DNA of 64,000 bases, from contig JALMGJ010000011.1 of assembly GCA_023362775.1 (NCBI GenBank), positions 18,154,001-18,218,000 on the forward strand, written 5' to 3'. Positions 34,530-49,500 of this stretch are shown here, piece after piece (positions within the stretch are counted from its first letter, which is position 1; the number at the start of each line of letters is the position of its first letter). The notes beneath the pieces are model-generated. The model ran no database searches. It was not told the origin of the DNA and saw only the letters and a list, made by a program, of their open reading frames with translations. A program made the position numbers and the translations under genes. Source of the DNA: Charina bottae. Its lineage: Eukaryota; Chordata; Lepidosauria; Squamata; Charinaidae.

Positions 34530-37500
34530 AACAAAGTGCATGGTCAAAAAGACCTATGGGGAGATTGGGCAGAGCGCATTCAAAGGAAGAAGCAATTTTC
34601 TCCTGCTGTGTTGAGATCTGGCAACTTCACCCAGGGCAGAGAAGGAACTTCCATTCTTAACTCACACCTGCCTCATTTTGGAAAGCAAGCACCATAGGAA
34701 GCCAGCAGAGGAAAGAATAAAAGAATAAAAAGTTTTTAACTTTTTTATAATATGATTGTAAACCGCCCAGAGTCTACCGTGGTAGAGATGGGCGGTGATA
34801 AATCCAAATAATAAATAAATAAATAAATAAAAATGCTCCATTGCACGGAAAGGCCAAGCCCCACGGGACATACACGCAGCGGGTGGGGCAAATCTGCTTG
34901 CAAATGGGAGACGTACCGAGAGAGCCCCAAAGGTCTAGAGGGGACTCTGTTCAACAGACGGGGCAGCTGCCCCCAGGAGACCCAGCCCTACCGTTAGACC
35001 AGCTTTGGAAGCAACAGGCTTTGACTGGGAAATGGAGCAGTCTTGGGTACTCTGCTTTATGCCAGCCCAAAACGATTTACAACACTGTTTTTCAAACTTG
35101 GCAACTTTAAGATGGGTGGACTTCAACTCCCAGAATTCCCCAGCCAGCACCAAACACCCAACATCTCGGACACCAGAGCAAAGAGCAAAGACCGGAGCCA
35201 GTTTTGACAGCACTTCCACTCAAGCCAACCCTTCTATTAATGGGAGTTTGAGGACCACACAGATTCATTTATGTGGTACTGAACGCCTGAGGACCTCTAG
35301 GTCAGCGTTTCTCAACCTTGGGAACTTGAAGGTGTGTGGAAGTCCACGCATCTTCAAGTTCCCAAGGCTGAGGAACACTGCTCTAGGTTCAGATTGAAAG
35401 GGGGCAGAAAAGACCCCATTCAAATTCCCACTTGACCATACGGCTTACTGAATGCCTTCGGACCCGGCTCTCTCAGCCCAACCTACCCCACAGGGTCGCT
35501 GCGATAATCCCACCTGCACCAACGTGAGCATCAAAGGGAAAGCAGAACATACATATAATGGCTAAATAAAAAAATAGCGGGGAGAGAAGGGGTGCAAAAC
35601 CAGGAAGAAATGACATCAATACCAAGAAGGGCACGTTATCCTGAGTTTCTTTTGAGTCACAGCTAGTCCAGTCTCAGCTTCAGGACCTGAACCAGCCCTG
35701 GAAGAAGAGGATGCCCCCTCCCACAGACCTGATGTTCTCCAGATGTATTGGACTACGCCTCCCATAACTCATGGCCCATTTTTTTTCCTACGCTGGCCAG
35801 AAATTATGAGGGTTGTAGCCCAGCACATCTGGAGGACACTAATCTAAGCAAGAGACACCTGTAGTGTAGGATTTCACCCTTTCAAAAGCACTTTTCTGGA
35901 CAACAGCAGACATTGGCACTAAAAGTCATGATTTGTTTAGCTATGGTTTATTGAAAAACCACAACGGGCTGGGTTCACACAAGACGCCAAGCCATAAATC
36001 ACTGTTTACAAATGACAATGGCTGGGTTCACGCATCACACCAAGCCAAAAACAACACACATTCTGGCTTGGGATAATGCAGAATCCAGTTTGATGCCTGT
36101 TTCTGATAATAATGCAAGGGAAGATACGGAAAAGGGGCTCCCAGGGAGGTTGGCAGGACCAAAAAGTGCCCCTGTTTTGTTTTGTTTTTTTATTATTTTA
36201 TTTTATTTTATTTTATTTTATTTTATTTTATTTTATTATTTTATTTTATTATTTTATTATTTTATTTTATTTTATTTATTTTATTATTTTATTATTTTAT
36301 ATTATATTTTATTTTATTTTATTTTATTTATTTATTTATTTATTTATTTATTTCCCGCCTTTATTATTTTTATAAATAACTCAAGGCAGCGAACATACCT
36401 AATATTCCTTCCTCCTCCTATTTTCCCCACAACAACCCTGTGAAGTGGGTTTGGCTGAGAGACAGGTATGGCCCCAGGTCACCCAGCCGGCTTTCATGCC
36501 TCAGGCGGGACTAGAACTCTCTGTCTCCTGGTTCCTAGCCCAGCACCTTCACCACTAGACCAAACTGTTGTTGGTCTGCAGCATCTAATTCTCAGAGGTA
36601 AAATGCCTCTGTCCATGAAGGTTCTATTTTAAAGTTAGTGGCCCACAACTCCTCTATAACCAGAGCAATTTTTTTAAAGCCATCTACACTAGTGAATTCT
36701 ACGTGCCAGCAGAAACGTATGTATGGGTACCTAACAAAGTAACGACTCTGAGGCCCGGCATTTCTGCATGTGAAGGGCGATCCAAAGTGCCATGCCCTCC
36801 CACCCCCGTACCGGTGATGTTGAACTGGGTCGCGTTCAGTTCTTGAAGAAGCCGATCCAGTTCGCAAAGTCCGGCTCCGAGCACCCCGCTGGAGGAGGAG
36901 AACGGCGGAGGGGCGCCTTCCTTCGGCTTGGGCGAGAGAGGCTTGCAGACCGTACTGAAGGGGGAGGCGAAAGGGGAGAAGATGAGCGCCCGGGGAGGGC
37001 TTTGGGGCAGCCCCTCCAAGCGGGGAGCATTTGCGGGGAGGAGGGAGGGGACGCCGAATGCACGCCACACCCTGAAGAGACCGATGCAGCAGCGCCTGCC
37101 CCTTCAGAAAGATGGAGAGGACAGGGGGCAGCTATTTATAGGATCCCTCCGCTTAATGGAAGCTCTGGACTGAGGCCAGGGGATCTGGGCAGAGCTCCCA
37201 GGGAGGCCAAACGCCTCCAGAATCCTCTTTCTTCCCCCCCCCCCCATTCTTCCCTCCACCCCCTGGTACTCGCTACCCCCAAATCCAGCCAGTTTAAGGG
37301 CCAGTCCAGGGGTCTGCACACTCTCCTCCATCGGATATGAAGCTTCTGTGATGCTAAGAGGGAAGAGGAATGTTTCCAGCTGTGGTTTTGCCCCCTAACA
37401 GCTGCCCTCATGGCAGAAACAGCAGCTGCTTTTCCTGCTTCCATCAGTGGCAGCGCAAACCTTAAAAACACAGCCGGCCTTTCCTTATGGAAGCAGACCA

Positions 37501-40500
37501 GCCCTGTGGAACACTGGAGTGACTTCAGACTTCTGCCTCTTCCCCACAGATCATCATCATCATCATCCTCTTTTTCTCCCCATGTAGGTTCCTGTTCTTC
37601 TCTATCCTTTCCACCCCCTAACTTCCTCTGTATAGAAAAATAAAAGATCCCTTTTAACAAGCTTGATCCCTGGGGACCCCCTAGTGATCTTGGCAACGGC
37701 ATGCAAGTGGTTTGTCGATGCCTTTTTCTTTCAGAAGTGTTTTTCAACTTCTAAATCTAGCTTAGAGATTTGGGATCCCCTAGTGGTCTCCCATCCAAGT
37801 ACTAAGAAGCATGCTTAGAATTCCAGGGATTAGCCAAGGTCTGTTAGATGCCGTTATTTCTGTCCGTTTATATTTCGGGATCTTTTTCTGCAACGGTAAA
37901 CAAAATGAAATCAAAAGAATGGTACCCACCCGCATTAAAGAAACCCACCCGCACACCTACACCTTCCCCCATTCACACAACGCCCTACGGTTTACCTATA
38001 CAGATGCTCCTTGTCACTCCCGCCTTGCAGGGTTGATGTTGGGATTGGATCTGCTGGCATGGCTGCTTTTCCAGCCTGAGACAGAGAGAAATGGGATGAC
38101 GCAACTTATAAAGCAGAAGGAAGAGCTGGAATATTGTTGGACCCAGCAGGCAAATATGAATTTCAGTGTTATGGGCCTGAACAATGCAACTTCAAAGCAA
38201 AGAACAGCAGAAGACTTGGAAAATTGAAGTCCACCCATCTTACAGTTGCCCAGGTTGAAAAACATTGCTCTAAACCAATGTTTCTCAACCTTAGCAACTT
38301 TAAGATGTGTGGACTTCAACTCCCAGAATTGCCCAGCCAGCATGGCTGGCTGGGCAATTCTGGGAGTTGAAGTCCATGTGTCTTAAAGTTGCTAAGGTTG
38401 AGAAACACTGCTCTAAACTCTCTAGCTGTTTTCTTCTCCTGAAATCTAAAGCTGGGTGGATCACACATCCAATGGTAGGCCTACAAAACCAGGATGCTCC
38501 CTTAATTGCAGCAGTGGACTCTATTCCATCAGCAGAATTGCCACAAGTCTATGATGTCACTATGACGTCACTGGGGCTTCTATCAGACACCAGTGAGAGT
38601 TGCAGTAAAATTCTAGCCACTTTCCACATGTGCTCCAAGGACAGAACATTATGTTCTTTGTCCTGGAGGCAGAAAAGATCTGAAGTTGGCTCTTAAAGTT
38701 TTTGTAGGTTTATGTAAAAACCCATTTGACCGTAAGTGGGCAACTGGACCAAAAATGTGTGTACACACATTATTCAAAGGAAAATTGGGCTCAAATCCCA
38801 TTTGGATCTGTTGAGGTGCAGACACCAACAACTAAATGGAGTTGTGTTCTCTGCATTTTGTTAGAGAAATTACCTTCTCTGGCTGGAAACTAATGAATAC
38901 AATTAATGCGTCTTCTCCCAAATGAAGTCTTATACTTTTTGGAAACTGCTTGTGATGCCGTCCTTTACAGACAGACAAAAATACATTGCACTGAATAAAC
39001 AGATTTTTTTTAAAAAAAAAGCCACTTGGGAGAAATGAAGAAGGAATAAGATCGAAGGTTACTGAAATAGCTTTTAAGTCACTGACCACAATGTCTATCA
39101 AATGAGTTGCAAAGACTAAGGCAAGCCTGTCCAAACTGAGGGAGAATAAAAAAACCCAAGATTCCCATTTCACATGCCTATTCGCAAAACCACAAATCTA
39201 ATGTCTCTCTCCAACCTCACAGGATGGTTTTACACCCAGAATAATCTTTATGTAAGCAGGAGCAGCTATTTATTTCTCCTGATATCATGATATCCGTGCT
39301 GATGGAGCTTTTAGCTAGAAAAGGATTAGTGATGCCGCAATGAAATCACGGTGACCATCTTTTCTTTTAATAGAACCAGGGCTCGATGTCATGAAAAGAC
39401 ACTGGTGGCTGGAAACGAAAACATGAAAAACTTTTTGCTGCTTCATCTTCAGGCCTCAAAAAGCTTCACCAGTTGATTTCTGCCTTTGACAAAGTCATTT
39501 TAGGGGGGATAAAGGCTTTCTGCGTAGGAAGACAGGACAGCCCACTGCGTTGCCAAACTAGGAGCAAGTCGCCAGCATGTTGCTATTAATTCCAGCCATA
39601 GCTCCCAGAATTCATTTCACCCAGCACTTTAAGTGGCTAGCCTAGTGTTTTTCAAACTTGGCAACTTTAAGATGTGTGGACTTCAACTCCCAGAATTCCC
39701 CAGCCAGCATGCTGGGGGGGGGGGGGGGAACCATGATGGCTGGGGGATTCTGGGAGTTCTGGGGAATTCTGGGAGACCATGCTAGGGGAGCATGCTGGCT
39801 GGAGAATTCTGGGAGTGAAGTCCACCCATCTTAAAGTTGCCAAGTTTGAAAAACACTGGGCTAGACTGAACAAGCAGTCATCTTCCGTTTTTTCCAGCCT
39901 ACCTGTTGCTGAGAGTTGTAAGACGAAGTTGCCAGCTTGGAAACTGGAGCCCTGTCTTGGTTTAGGGCTCCCCCAGAATCGGTGAGTAGAACTGGGCGTT
40001 TGGAGATGTGGGAGGTGGTGGTCTCCAGATCAGCCAGGAGAGCATCTGTAGGGAAAGAGACCGGACAGCTGAGAATGGGACACAGGAAGAAACAGAGGCA
40101 GCAGGAAGGGAAGGCAGACCCAAATAATACAGGGAGAAAGCAGCGGACCCCAAAGTCTTGTGAACAGGAGAGGCAAAACGTGGGGGAGGAAAGATCAATG
40201 TTGCAGGGATTAGGCCCTTCCCGTTCGCTGTTCTCCTCCTAAAGCAGAAATTCAGGTGTCTTAATCCAGGCAACACCAAAGTGCTCCCATTGGGAAAGTG
40301 GTGATTTTTTTTAAAAAAAATCAGCTCCTCCAGAAACACCAAAACTCCAGGTTTGGACTTCCACCCCATGATTACAATTGCATTTAATACGGGGTCTCCT
40401 CCTCCTTTCTTCTTCTTCTTTGTTGTTTCGCTAATTGTCTTAGGTGTCCTTGTTGATCGGAAAGCCGGAAAATGAATCCAGCAAATAAATAAATAATTCC

Positions 40501-43500
40501 CCCCACCCTGCACAAATTAATCTCAAAATGTCCCAAGCAATATAAAGGCAAGATAGAGGGGGTAACAAAGCTAAAACAAACACATGTTTGTGAAAGAGTT
40601 CTTTCTTCCTTTAATCTCCCGAGGTTTAGAATGATTTACGTGGGGCTTCCAACAAAAAAGACAAATACTTGACCTATTTGGCTACATCATGGTTCTTCAT
40701 TCTAAATTGGTGGAATTTAGAAACACTGTATCATTCTTCAGCCCACTGAAATCAATCAATAATGGCTAATTAAAGCATAAAACTCATTTCTTCTGCATCA
40801 AAACCCACTTTCTGATGCAAGGAGTGTGGAAACTTGCAGAGTTTGGGCCTCACCAACTCCCTGGCCCCAAACCCCTTAACTTGAAGCAGTGAACCAAAGC
40901 AGAGGCTTGTCCAAGTCACTAGTCCTCACACAATGGGAAATTCCACCATTGTGGTGCACAAGCCCCTTCCAATGAGTCCTTTCTCAAAATCAGCAGTTGG
41001 GCCTCACTTTGCCATAAAATCCTCTGTTTTGAAACTAACATCAACTTTAGCCAGTTATATTGTTTATAGTACAGTATTGATCCATGTGGGGACCAAATAA
41101 GAAAAACAGAGGCAGGGCTAGAAAGAGAGCCAGTGTGGTCTAGTGCAGGGGTCAGCAAACTTTTTTATGCCAGGAGCCATTTTGACATTTATAAAATCTA
41201 TAATATCACTCGAGGGCCAGGGGGCGGGATTTGAAGGTGGGAGCCAATCGCGTGGAAGGGGGTGGGGTTTGCGGGCGGGGGCCAATCGCATGGAAGGGGG
41301 TGGGGTTTGCCGGCAGGGGCCAATCGTGTGGAAGGGGGTGGGGTTTGCGGGCGGGGCCAATCACATGGAAGGGGGCGGGGTTTGCGGGCGGGGGCCAATC
41401 GCGCACTTAGGGCCTGCTGCCGCGCCTGCCCCCGCCACGGCCGCTGCCGCGCCTGCCCCCGCCACGCCCGCCACAGGAAGAGCCACACTCAAAGGGCCAA
41501 AGAGCCGCATGTGGCTCGCGAGCCGCGGTTTGCCGACCCCTGGTCTAGTGGTTAAAGCACCAGACTAGAAACCGGGAGACCGGGAGTTCTAGTCCTGCCA
41601 TAGGTACGAAGCCCACTGGGTGACCTTGGGCCAGTCACTCTCCCTCAGCCCTAGGAAGCAGGCAAGGGCAAACCACTTCTGAAATCTTGCCAAGAAAGCT
41701 GCAGAGACTAGTCCAGACAGTTGCCAGGAGTCAACGCTGACTCCAAGGCAAAAAAATAAAAGGCTAGAAATAAAAGGACAACAGGACAGGATGCCATACG
41801 CCAGGAGAAAACTGCTGTTCTGGGTAACAACAGTTTCATAATTCTATTTGTGCCCATGGCTTGTCAGCATTGCTTCGGAGCTCCAGGCTCACTTGGGATT
41901 GGTCCTCTGCACATGCTCAGAAATCTCTCATTGCTTCATATTGACAACATGCCCTTGGTCTAAGAAGCCCAGGATATGTGACTCTGACATAATTTCCCTG
42001 CACAGACTCGCTGTTCCATTTCTCTCTGTCTTTTCCTGCATCGTCTTCAACCCTCCAAAGCGCTCTCTGCTTTCCACACAATTAACCTTTTGTGCAAGAC
42101 CCTTTTTTCGACCTGGAGCAAGTTCTACAGAGGCCCTTTTGACCCTCCCAAATTCAATGGCCTGCAATTCTCTAGTTCAGTGTTTGTCAATCCTGGCACC
42201 TTTACGTTGTGTGGCTGGGTAAAGGCTGGCACCTTTACCTTGCTGGCTGGGGAATTCTGGGAGTTGAAGTCCACACAACGTAAACGTGCCAAGGCTGAGC
42301 AACCCTGCTCTAGCTATTTAAAATAGATCTCTATTCGGCCTTTGACAGTGCAAAGCTCTATCAAGGTCCCTCCCTGCCTAAAGCAGGGCACCTTTTAAAC
42401 TAGGGTGGCATTTTTTTTTATTGTTCTTAGCTTAGCCGTTCGTCTTGAATGCACAAACACAATTCACATGTATCTCCATAACCATAATTCCAACCTTAAG
42501 ATGTCAGCATGTTTATCTCCACAGTATGTGAAGAAGCAAAGAGAGGAAAGTCTAGTTGCTTCCTTGAGGTTATCCAGCTGCCCCATGGCTGAAGCGGGGC
42601 AAAATCTGAATTATCCCTCAAGTTGCACACGGAGGCACTGCTCTTCCGAAAAGCCCACCAAAAGCCCAGATTGGTGGAGGGCAGGTAAGGCTATCTATTT
42701 CGGTTGCAGAACATGCTGTCCTTTTAAATTTCAAGTTAGACTTTTCTCTAGATCTTTGCTGCTGTCCCTCCAGAGTTTTGCAAATCTGGTAGCCCTATGC
42801 CTGAAAATATTGGACGGGAGCTTTCATAATTCCAGCCAGCAATTTTGGGAATTCTGGAGGCCCCAGACTAGGGAAGGCTCTATTCTACCAACTCTTAAAC
42901 ACTGCCAGCTAAAACATTTCCTCCAAGTTTCTCCACACCCCGGTTCCCTCTTCAGTGTGGGTCTACGGCCAACTCCAGCAGGATTGCATTCAGTCTTGGG
43001 TTTTGAGGGCAACCAATGGAATGCGGAGTCTTGACAAAAGGTCTTACCATTTGTGGAACTACAAATCTACAAATCCCATCACTCCTAACCACTGTCCATG
43101 CTAGTTGGGACAATGGGAGGTAGAAATGAAACCCTTTCTGGAGGACTAGTCCTGTAAGTTACAGTTATCAGTCCAAATCATAACCAAAATATCTTATGTT
43201 TAACAAAAAAGGGTGTATTTTAGATTTGTTATTTATTATTCCATATTGTTATGGAGTACGGCAGGGTTGTATACTCTCACCCTACCTATTCAACCTGTAC
43301 GCAGAACACATTATGCAACGTGCTGGGCTTGAGGAATCCAAGGCTGGAGTTAAAATCGCTGGAAGAAACATTAACAATCTCAGATATGCAGATGATACCA
43401 CTTCAATGGCTGAAAGCGAGGAGGAGCTGACTAGCCTTATGACGAAGGTGGAAGAAGAAAATGCAAAAGCTGGGTTGCAGTTAAACCTCAAAAAAACCAA

Positions 43501-46500
43501 GATTATGGCAACCAGCTTGATTGGGAAAATGTGGAGGCAGTGACAGACTTTGTATTTCTAGGAGCAGAGATTACTGCAGACACTGACTGCATCCAGGAAA
43601 TCAGAAGATGTTTACTTCTTGGGAGGAGAGCAATGTCAAATCTTGATAAAATAGTTAAGAGCAGAGACATCACACTGACAACAAAGGTCCGCATAGTTAA
43701 AGCAATGGTATTCCCCATAGTAACCTATGGCTGCGAGAGCTGGACCATAAGGAAGGCTGAGCGAAGGAAGATAGATGCTTTTGAACTGTGGTGTTGGAGG
43801 AAAATTATGAGAGTGCCTTGGACTACAAGAAGATCAAACCAGTCCATGCTCTGGGAAATAAAGCCAGACTGCTCACTTGAGGGAATATTAAAGACAAAAC
43901 TGAAGTACTTTGGCCACATAATGAGAAGACAGGATACCCTGGAGAAGATGCTGATGCTAGGGAAAGTGGAAGGCAAAAGGAAGAGGGGCCGACCAAGGGC
44001 AAGATGGATGGATGGTATTCTGGAGGTGACGGACTCAACCATTGGGGAGCTGTGGATGATGACAGCCAACAGGAAGCTGTGACGTGGGCTGGCCCATGAA
44101 GTCACCAAGAGTCGGAAGCGACTGAACGAATAAACAACAACATGGATTCCCCAGAGACTTTGGTCAGTGGGAAGAAAACATATGAGCTGACACATCTGGT
44201 AATACTTGGTTTGCGCTAATACCTCCCCAAAGGCCAGTTTGGGTATTTCCTCCATGGTACTTCTGCAATCTGGCTGAACTACCTTGTAAGCTCTATGGGA
44301 AGGACTGTGCCACTTTTGACTCCATGCAGACTGTAGCACACTCTGTGGATGCTACTGAAGAAAAGTTAGCAGCAGCTAACCACACCAAAAAAACACAGAA
44401 ACATGCTACTTTGAAGCATCTGGGCCAAACAGTCTTTTCAAATAGGTAAAGGTTCCCCCCGCACATTTGTGCAGTCGTGTCCGACTCTAGGGGCCGGTGC
44501 TCATCTCCGTTTGTTAGCCGAAGAGCCAGCGTTGTCCGAAGACACTTCCACGGTCATGTGGCCAGCATGACGCACGCGGAACGCTGTTACCATCCGACCA
44601 AAGTGGTACCTATTCATCTACTTGCATTTGCATGCTTTCGAATTGCTAGGTTGGCAAGAGCTGGAGCTAGTGTGGGAGCTCACTCCGTCACGTGGGGCTA
44701 GGGATTCGAACCTCTGAACTTGCGATCTTTCGATCGACAAGCCTGGCGTCTTACCCGCTGAGCCACCACGCCCCCTTCTTTTCAAATACTGTGTTCCAAT
44801 TTTATTCAGATTTCCCATCTTGTAATGTAATTCATATGTGTGGCCCCTGATGTCTATGAAGGTTCTCAGTCATCCAGGTGGAATTGTCTGTAGCTTGAAT
44901 CACGTCAACTGGATTTCTATTTTCTCAGTGGAAACGTTTCGCTCCTTATCCAAGGAGCTTCTTCAGTCTGAGCAAAGTTAGTAAGGGAATCCTTAAATAT
45001 GTTTCTAGGTGGCTGTGTGACCTTGCACCTGGGGCTAGGTCATGGTTATTTTGAGATGTTATTTCTAAGTCCCTTTATCATCTAAAGGAGGATCGTTAAG
45101 ATTACCATGCTGCTGTTGAGAGTGCGAAATGGTCTTAATCTTCCTAGGCACAGAAGACAAAGCAGGAAGGAAAATAGGGGAAAGATTGATCAGTGGCCCC
45201 TGATGTGTTTCACACCTGCAAATACATGCACTTTCCCAGCAAACTTTTTACCTCACTTCTTTAAGCAACTGACTCCTATTCAGAAGACCAGATTATTTCT
45301 AATTGTTCTTGATCCTCGGGTGAAATGTATTTATTTATATAATAAATTTATATGGCCACCCATCTCATATACATGACTCTGGGGGGCTGACAATTAAAAC
45401 GGAATAAAAACACTACCAAAATAATAAACATAAATAACATAAAATAGCAGCTGAGAACACTCACAGCATCCCACAATCAATATAAGCAAGAAACTGGCTC
45501 ACCCAACTATCAGGACCCCAGGCTTGATGGCAAGACCAAGTTTTTAATGTAGTGTTTCTCAGCCTTGGCCACTTTAAGACGGGTGGACTTCAACTCCCAG
45601 AATTCCCCAGCCAGCATGGCTAATGCAGAGGTGCCTCTTTGAAGCTGGGAATTCAGAGTGATTCCCACATTTGGCATTTACACAGGGATGATTTCCCCCT
45701 CATTCTTAACTAGCAGGGATGTTTGAGGCTAGTGAAACAATTCAGGTGGGGAAGGCAGATAAGGTTGCAAAACACATGAACGTGAGGAAATTTCTGCAGA
45801 AATAAATGTTCCTCTCTGTGCAATATTTGAGGAATATACGATTTGCCCATCACTTTGACTCCACCCCACATACTTTGTTATAAACACACACACTGCACTT
45901 CCCCCAAATAGTCCCTGATGACCAAAATATTGCCCACAGAACAGCCTAATATTATTCCTTCAGGTGCAGCACTGGTCAACTGCAGAAATAAATGTTCTCC
46001 TTTATCCTTTCTCTGTGTAATATTCGAGGAGTATATGATTTGCCCATCTCTTTGACTCTACCCCACACACTTCGTGTCATAAATACATACACCGCACTTC
46101 CCCAAATGGTCCCTGATGACTAAAAAGTTGCTCACACAACAGCCTAATTATTATTCTTTTAGGTGCAGCATTAGTCAAATCGCTACACATTAAAAAAGGA
46201 ACTAGAAGTGAAAATAAAGCACTTTAGCCTCCCCAAGCTTATAATGGGATTGTCAACTCAAAAGGGGGCGCGATGGCTCAGTGGTTAAGACGCCAGGCTT
46301 GTCGATAGGAAGGTCGGCGGTTCGAGACCCGAGCGCCGCGTGACGGAGTGAGCTCCCGCACTCACCCCAGCTCTTGCCAACCCAGCAATTCGAAAGCATG
46401 CAAATGCAGGTAGATAAATAGGTACCACTTCGGTGGGAAGGTAACAGCGTTCCGCGTGAGTCATGCCGGCCACATGACCGCAGAAGCGTCTTCGGACAGC

Positions 46501-49500
46501 GCTGGCTCTTCGTCTTTGGACTGCGCTGGCTCTTCGGCTAAGAAACGGAGATGAGCGGCGCCCCCTAGAGTCGGACACGACTGTGCAGGGGAAAACCTTT
46601 ACCTTTACCTACAACGCAAAAGACAGCAAACCTTACCTCAGCTTGCTGAGGTACTTGGGGGGGAAAAACCTAAATGCTGGTCCCCACACATAGCAACTGA
46701 CCTAATTGCTTGCTTTTTTTTAATTGAGTGAATTTTATTATATAATACAGCAGTGAGCAGGTAAAAAGTTGGCATAAAAACCGAGTGGCAGAAGGTAGAG
46801 CCCCTGCCCCTTACTCCCGGCCAAGTTGCATTATAATAAAAGCCGCCATGGGGGGTTGACACCATGAGGTAAAAATGGCCCTGATACGGGGGGGTGATGT
46901 TCCGAAGGGTGGGTGCCACGGCCGAAAAGAGTCTCTTCTATAATAAAGAGTTCAGTAAATCTCTGATCAATTCTAATCTCCAACTGAGTAGATCTCCCCA
47001 GACAAGATCTGGTCACCAATTCTGGTATCCAAAGATGTGTGTCTTTTGCATGTTCCCTTCCTTATCCAGAAATCCCTGGCCTCTCACATTTTTGTGGGTG
47101 CATCTCCCTTTCCCCTGCATCCTCCCCCTGACCCACAGCCCTCCACACCACAGCAAGAGACCCTCCCTCCCAGACCCATCTCTTCGCCAGCCAATATAGG
47201 TCCTTGTCCCCAGATTATCCCTGGACAGAAATGGAAGAGGGTGTCGGAAGGAGAAAGCTTTTGAAACCCTAATTAGAAAAAGGGAACATTTAACTGTTCT
47301 TCCAGCTGCTTTCTGGGATGGAGAAGCATAAAAATAACGGGGGGGGGGGGGGTAGGAAAAGGGATGAAGAAAGGTCTCTCTCATTCCTGCTCCTTTTCCT
47401 CTGATGTCACGGGGCAGAAATGCGTCTAGGAAGAAACCACAGAGGGAGAGGCAGGAATGTAATCTGCTAGAAGGGTGGGTAAGCCATGGAAAGGGGCGGG
47501 ACAGGAGGGAAAGAGAAATGAACAGGCCACCAGGACCTCCTTCAGAGCACAGAGCCTTCACCCCGATGTCCCACCCAGATGATCCAATTGGAAGAACCCT
47601 CACCAGAGCAGCTACGGGTAGCCCGGAATTTCGGTTGCTAAGCAAAGTGGTCATTAAGTGAATCCGACCCGATTTCACGACCTTTTTTGCGGCGCCTGTT
47701 AAGCGAATCACCACGGTCATCAAGTGAACCACATGGTCATTAAGCGAATCACGCGGTTCCCCATTGATTTTGCTTGCCTAAAACCAGCTGGGAAGGTCGA
47801 AAATGGCGATCACGTGACCGCAGGACACTGTGACGGCTGTAAACGCGAACCGGTTGCCAAGCACCCAAATCATGATCACATGACTGTGGGGACGCTACGA
47901 CTGTCGTAAGTGCGCAGACCGGTTGTAAGTTGGTTTTTCAGCACTGTTGCAAGTCCGAACCATCACTAAACGAATGGTCGTTAAGCAAGGACTACCTGTA
48001 CTTCGTTCTCATTTCATTTCCTCCTCCTGTTATCCCACCCACCTTTCAGACTGCGGAAGGCTAAGAACCTTCCTCTACCCATCACCCCACCACTGCATCT
48101 CCACAACAGTCCTGCACGGTAGGCTGGGCTGGGAGCTAACAGCCAATCAAGATCACCATACGGATTTCTGAGGCTGCTTTGGAAGAATTTCGCAAAAGAT
48201 GATGGCCCAGCTCAGGGCCCTGAATCTGCTTCCTGCTCTGTAGAAGAGGTATTTCGCAATTCCTTATGGAACCCAACTTAGAGAATGCAGATGCTAATGC
48301 AGAACTTTTTTCACTCAGGTTAGATATGAAATATCTGCCCTTACTCACAAGCAGGCGTTGCGGGATGGGGCAAGCGACCTCTGTGTGACCCCAACCACTG
48401 GACTGCTGGAGTCCCCCCTCTGTCCCCATTAAATGATGGCTTGAACTCCTACATACAAGAGCAGTTTATCTCAACCTTGGCAACTTGAAGATGTGTGGAC
48501 TTCAACTCCCAGAATTGCTGGCTGGGGAATTCTGGGAGTTGAAGTCCACACATCTTCAAGCGGCCAAGGTTGAGAAACACTGCGCAAGAGGATTCCCTGG
48601 GGCCTTTGGATCATTCAGACCAACAGCCAGGAAGTCTGCATCTTGTTCCAGATAAAGACCATTTGAGGATGCCAGATATGAGCAAACCCACTCTCAGGAA
48701 GAGAGGGGCAGAGGGGAAAAGACAGGGATAAATGCTAGGAGTCCTCTTTTAGGGTTTGGCAGCTTCTGCCTTGGGTAGCCCTCCACAACCTGGCATTGCA
48801 CAACCTCCGCCCAGCTGGCTGGAGCTGATGGGCTTTGTAGTTTCTGCACAGGGTCAGATTGGGGGAGCCTAGTGTTGAGCTCCCTGGGTTCCAAGGCCAT
48901 GGGAAGATGATTCAATATCTCCAGCAGGCACACCGGAGAGCCTTTTGCCGTGATGGTTCTTAATTCCTTCTCCTTCTTTCTGCTTTGCACACCAAAATGC
49001 AAAGTGAGCAGAGGGAGGCCCTGACTTCTCTGAAGCAGTTGCAGGATGCAGGACAGGGTGAGAGCTGCAAAGCAAGCCTGTCTTGCAGGCTGGTTCGGCA
49101 ATTCCGCAAAGCCGCAGGAATACGCTGAGAAGTAGCATTCCTTCCTTCTCCAGCTGGGAAGGGCTGAGGAAATGCACCCTCTCCCCACCCCGCCAGCTAC
49201 AAGGATGGGGGGGGGGGAGAGACTGGGAGAGGCCCTGGAGGAAGACAAGGGAGCAGAAGAGGCAATGCCTGAGAATCTGCAATCAGGAAAGTTTGCAAAG
49301 CAGGACAGCCAATTCACACGTTATGGTTCCATCATAGGGTGTTAAGCTAAACCCTCAACATATAAAACCTGGACCCTAAGTGGAAGGCAAACCTGGCTTT
49401 GCAGACGTGTCTCCAACGCAGCAGACGTATTCTGGCAACAGACATAGTCCCACGTTCTCGTCGGAAACCAGACAGCGCCCCCCCCCCTCGCTTCCCTCCC

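Noticed and set aside
36176..36443. Poly-hydrophobic (F/I/L/Y) membrane-protein-like frames
   Set aside because: They are translations of the (TTTTA)n tail of a SINE.
47013..47732. 239-codon minus-strand frame
   Set aside because: Its N-terminal part lies in the ACAGGTAGTCC-type MITE and the rest has no known motif.
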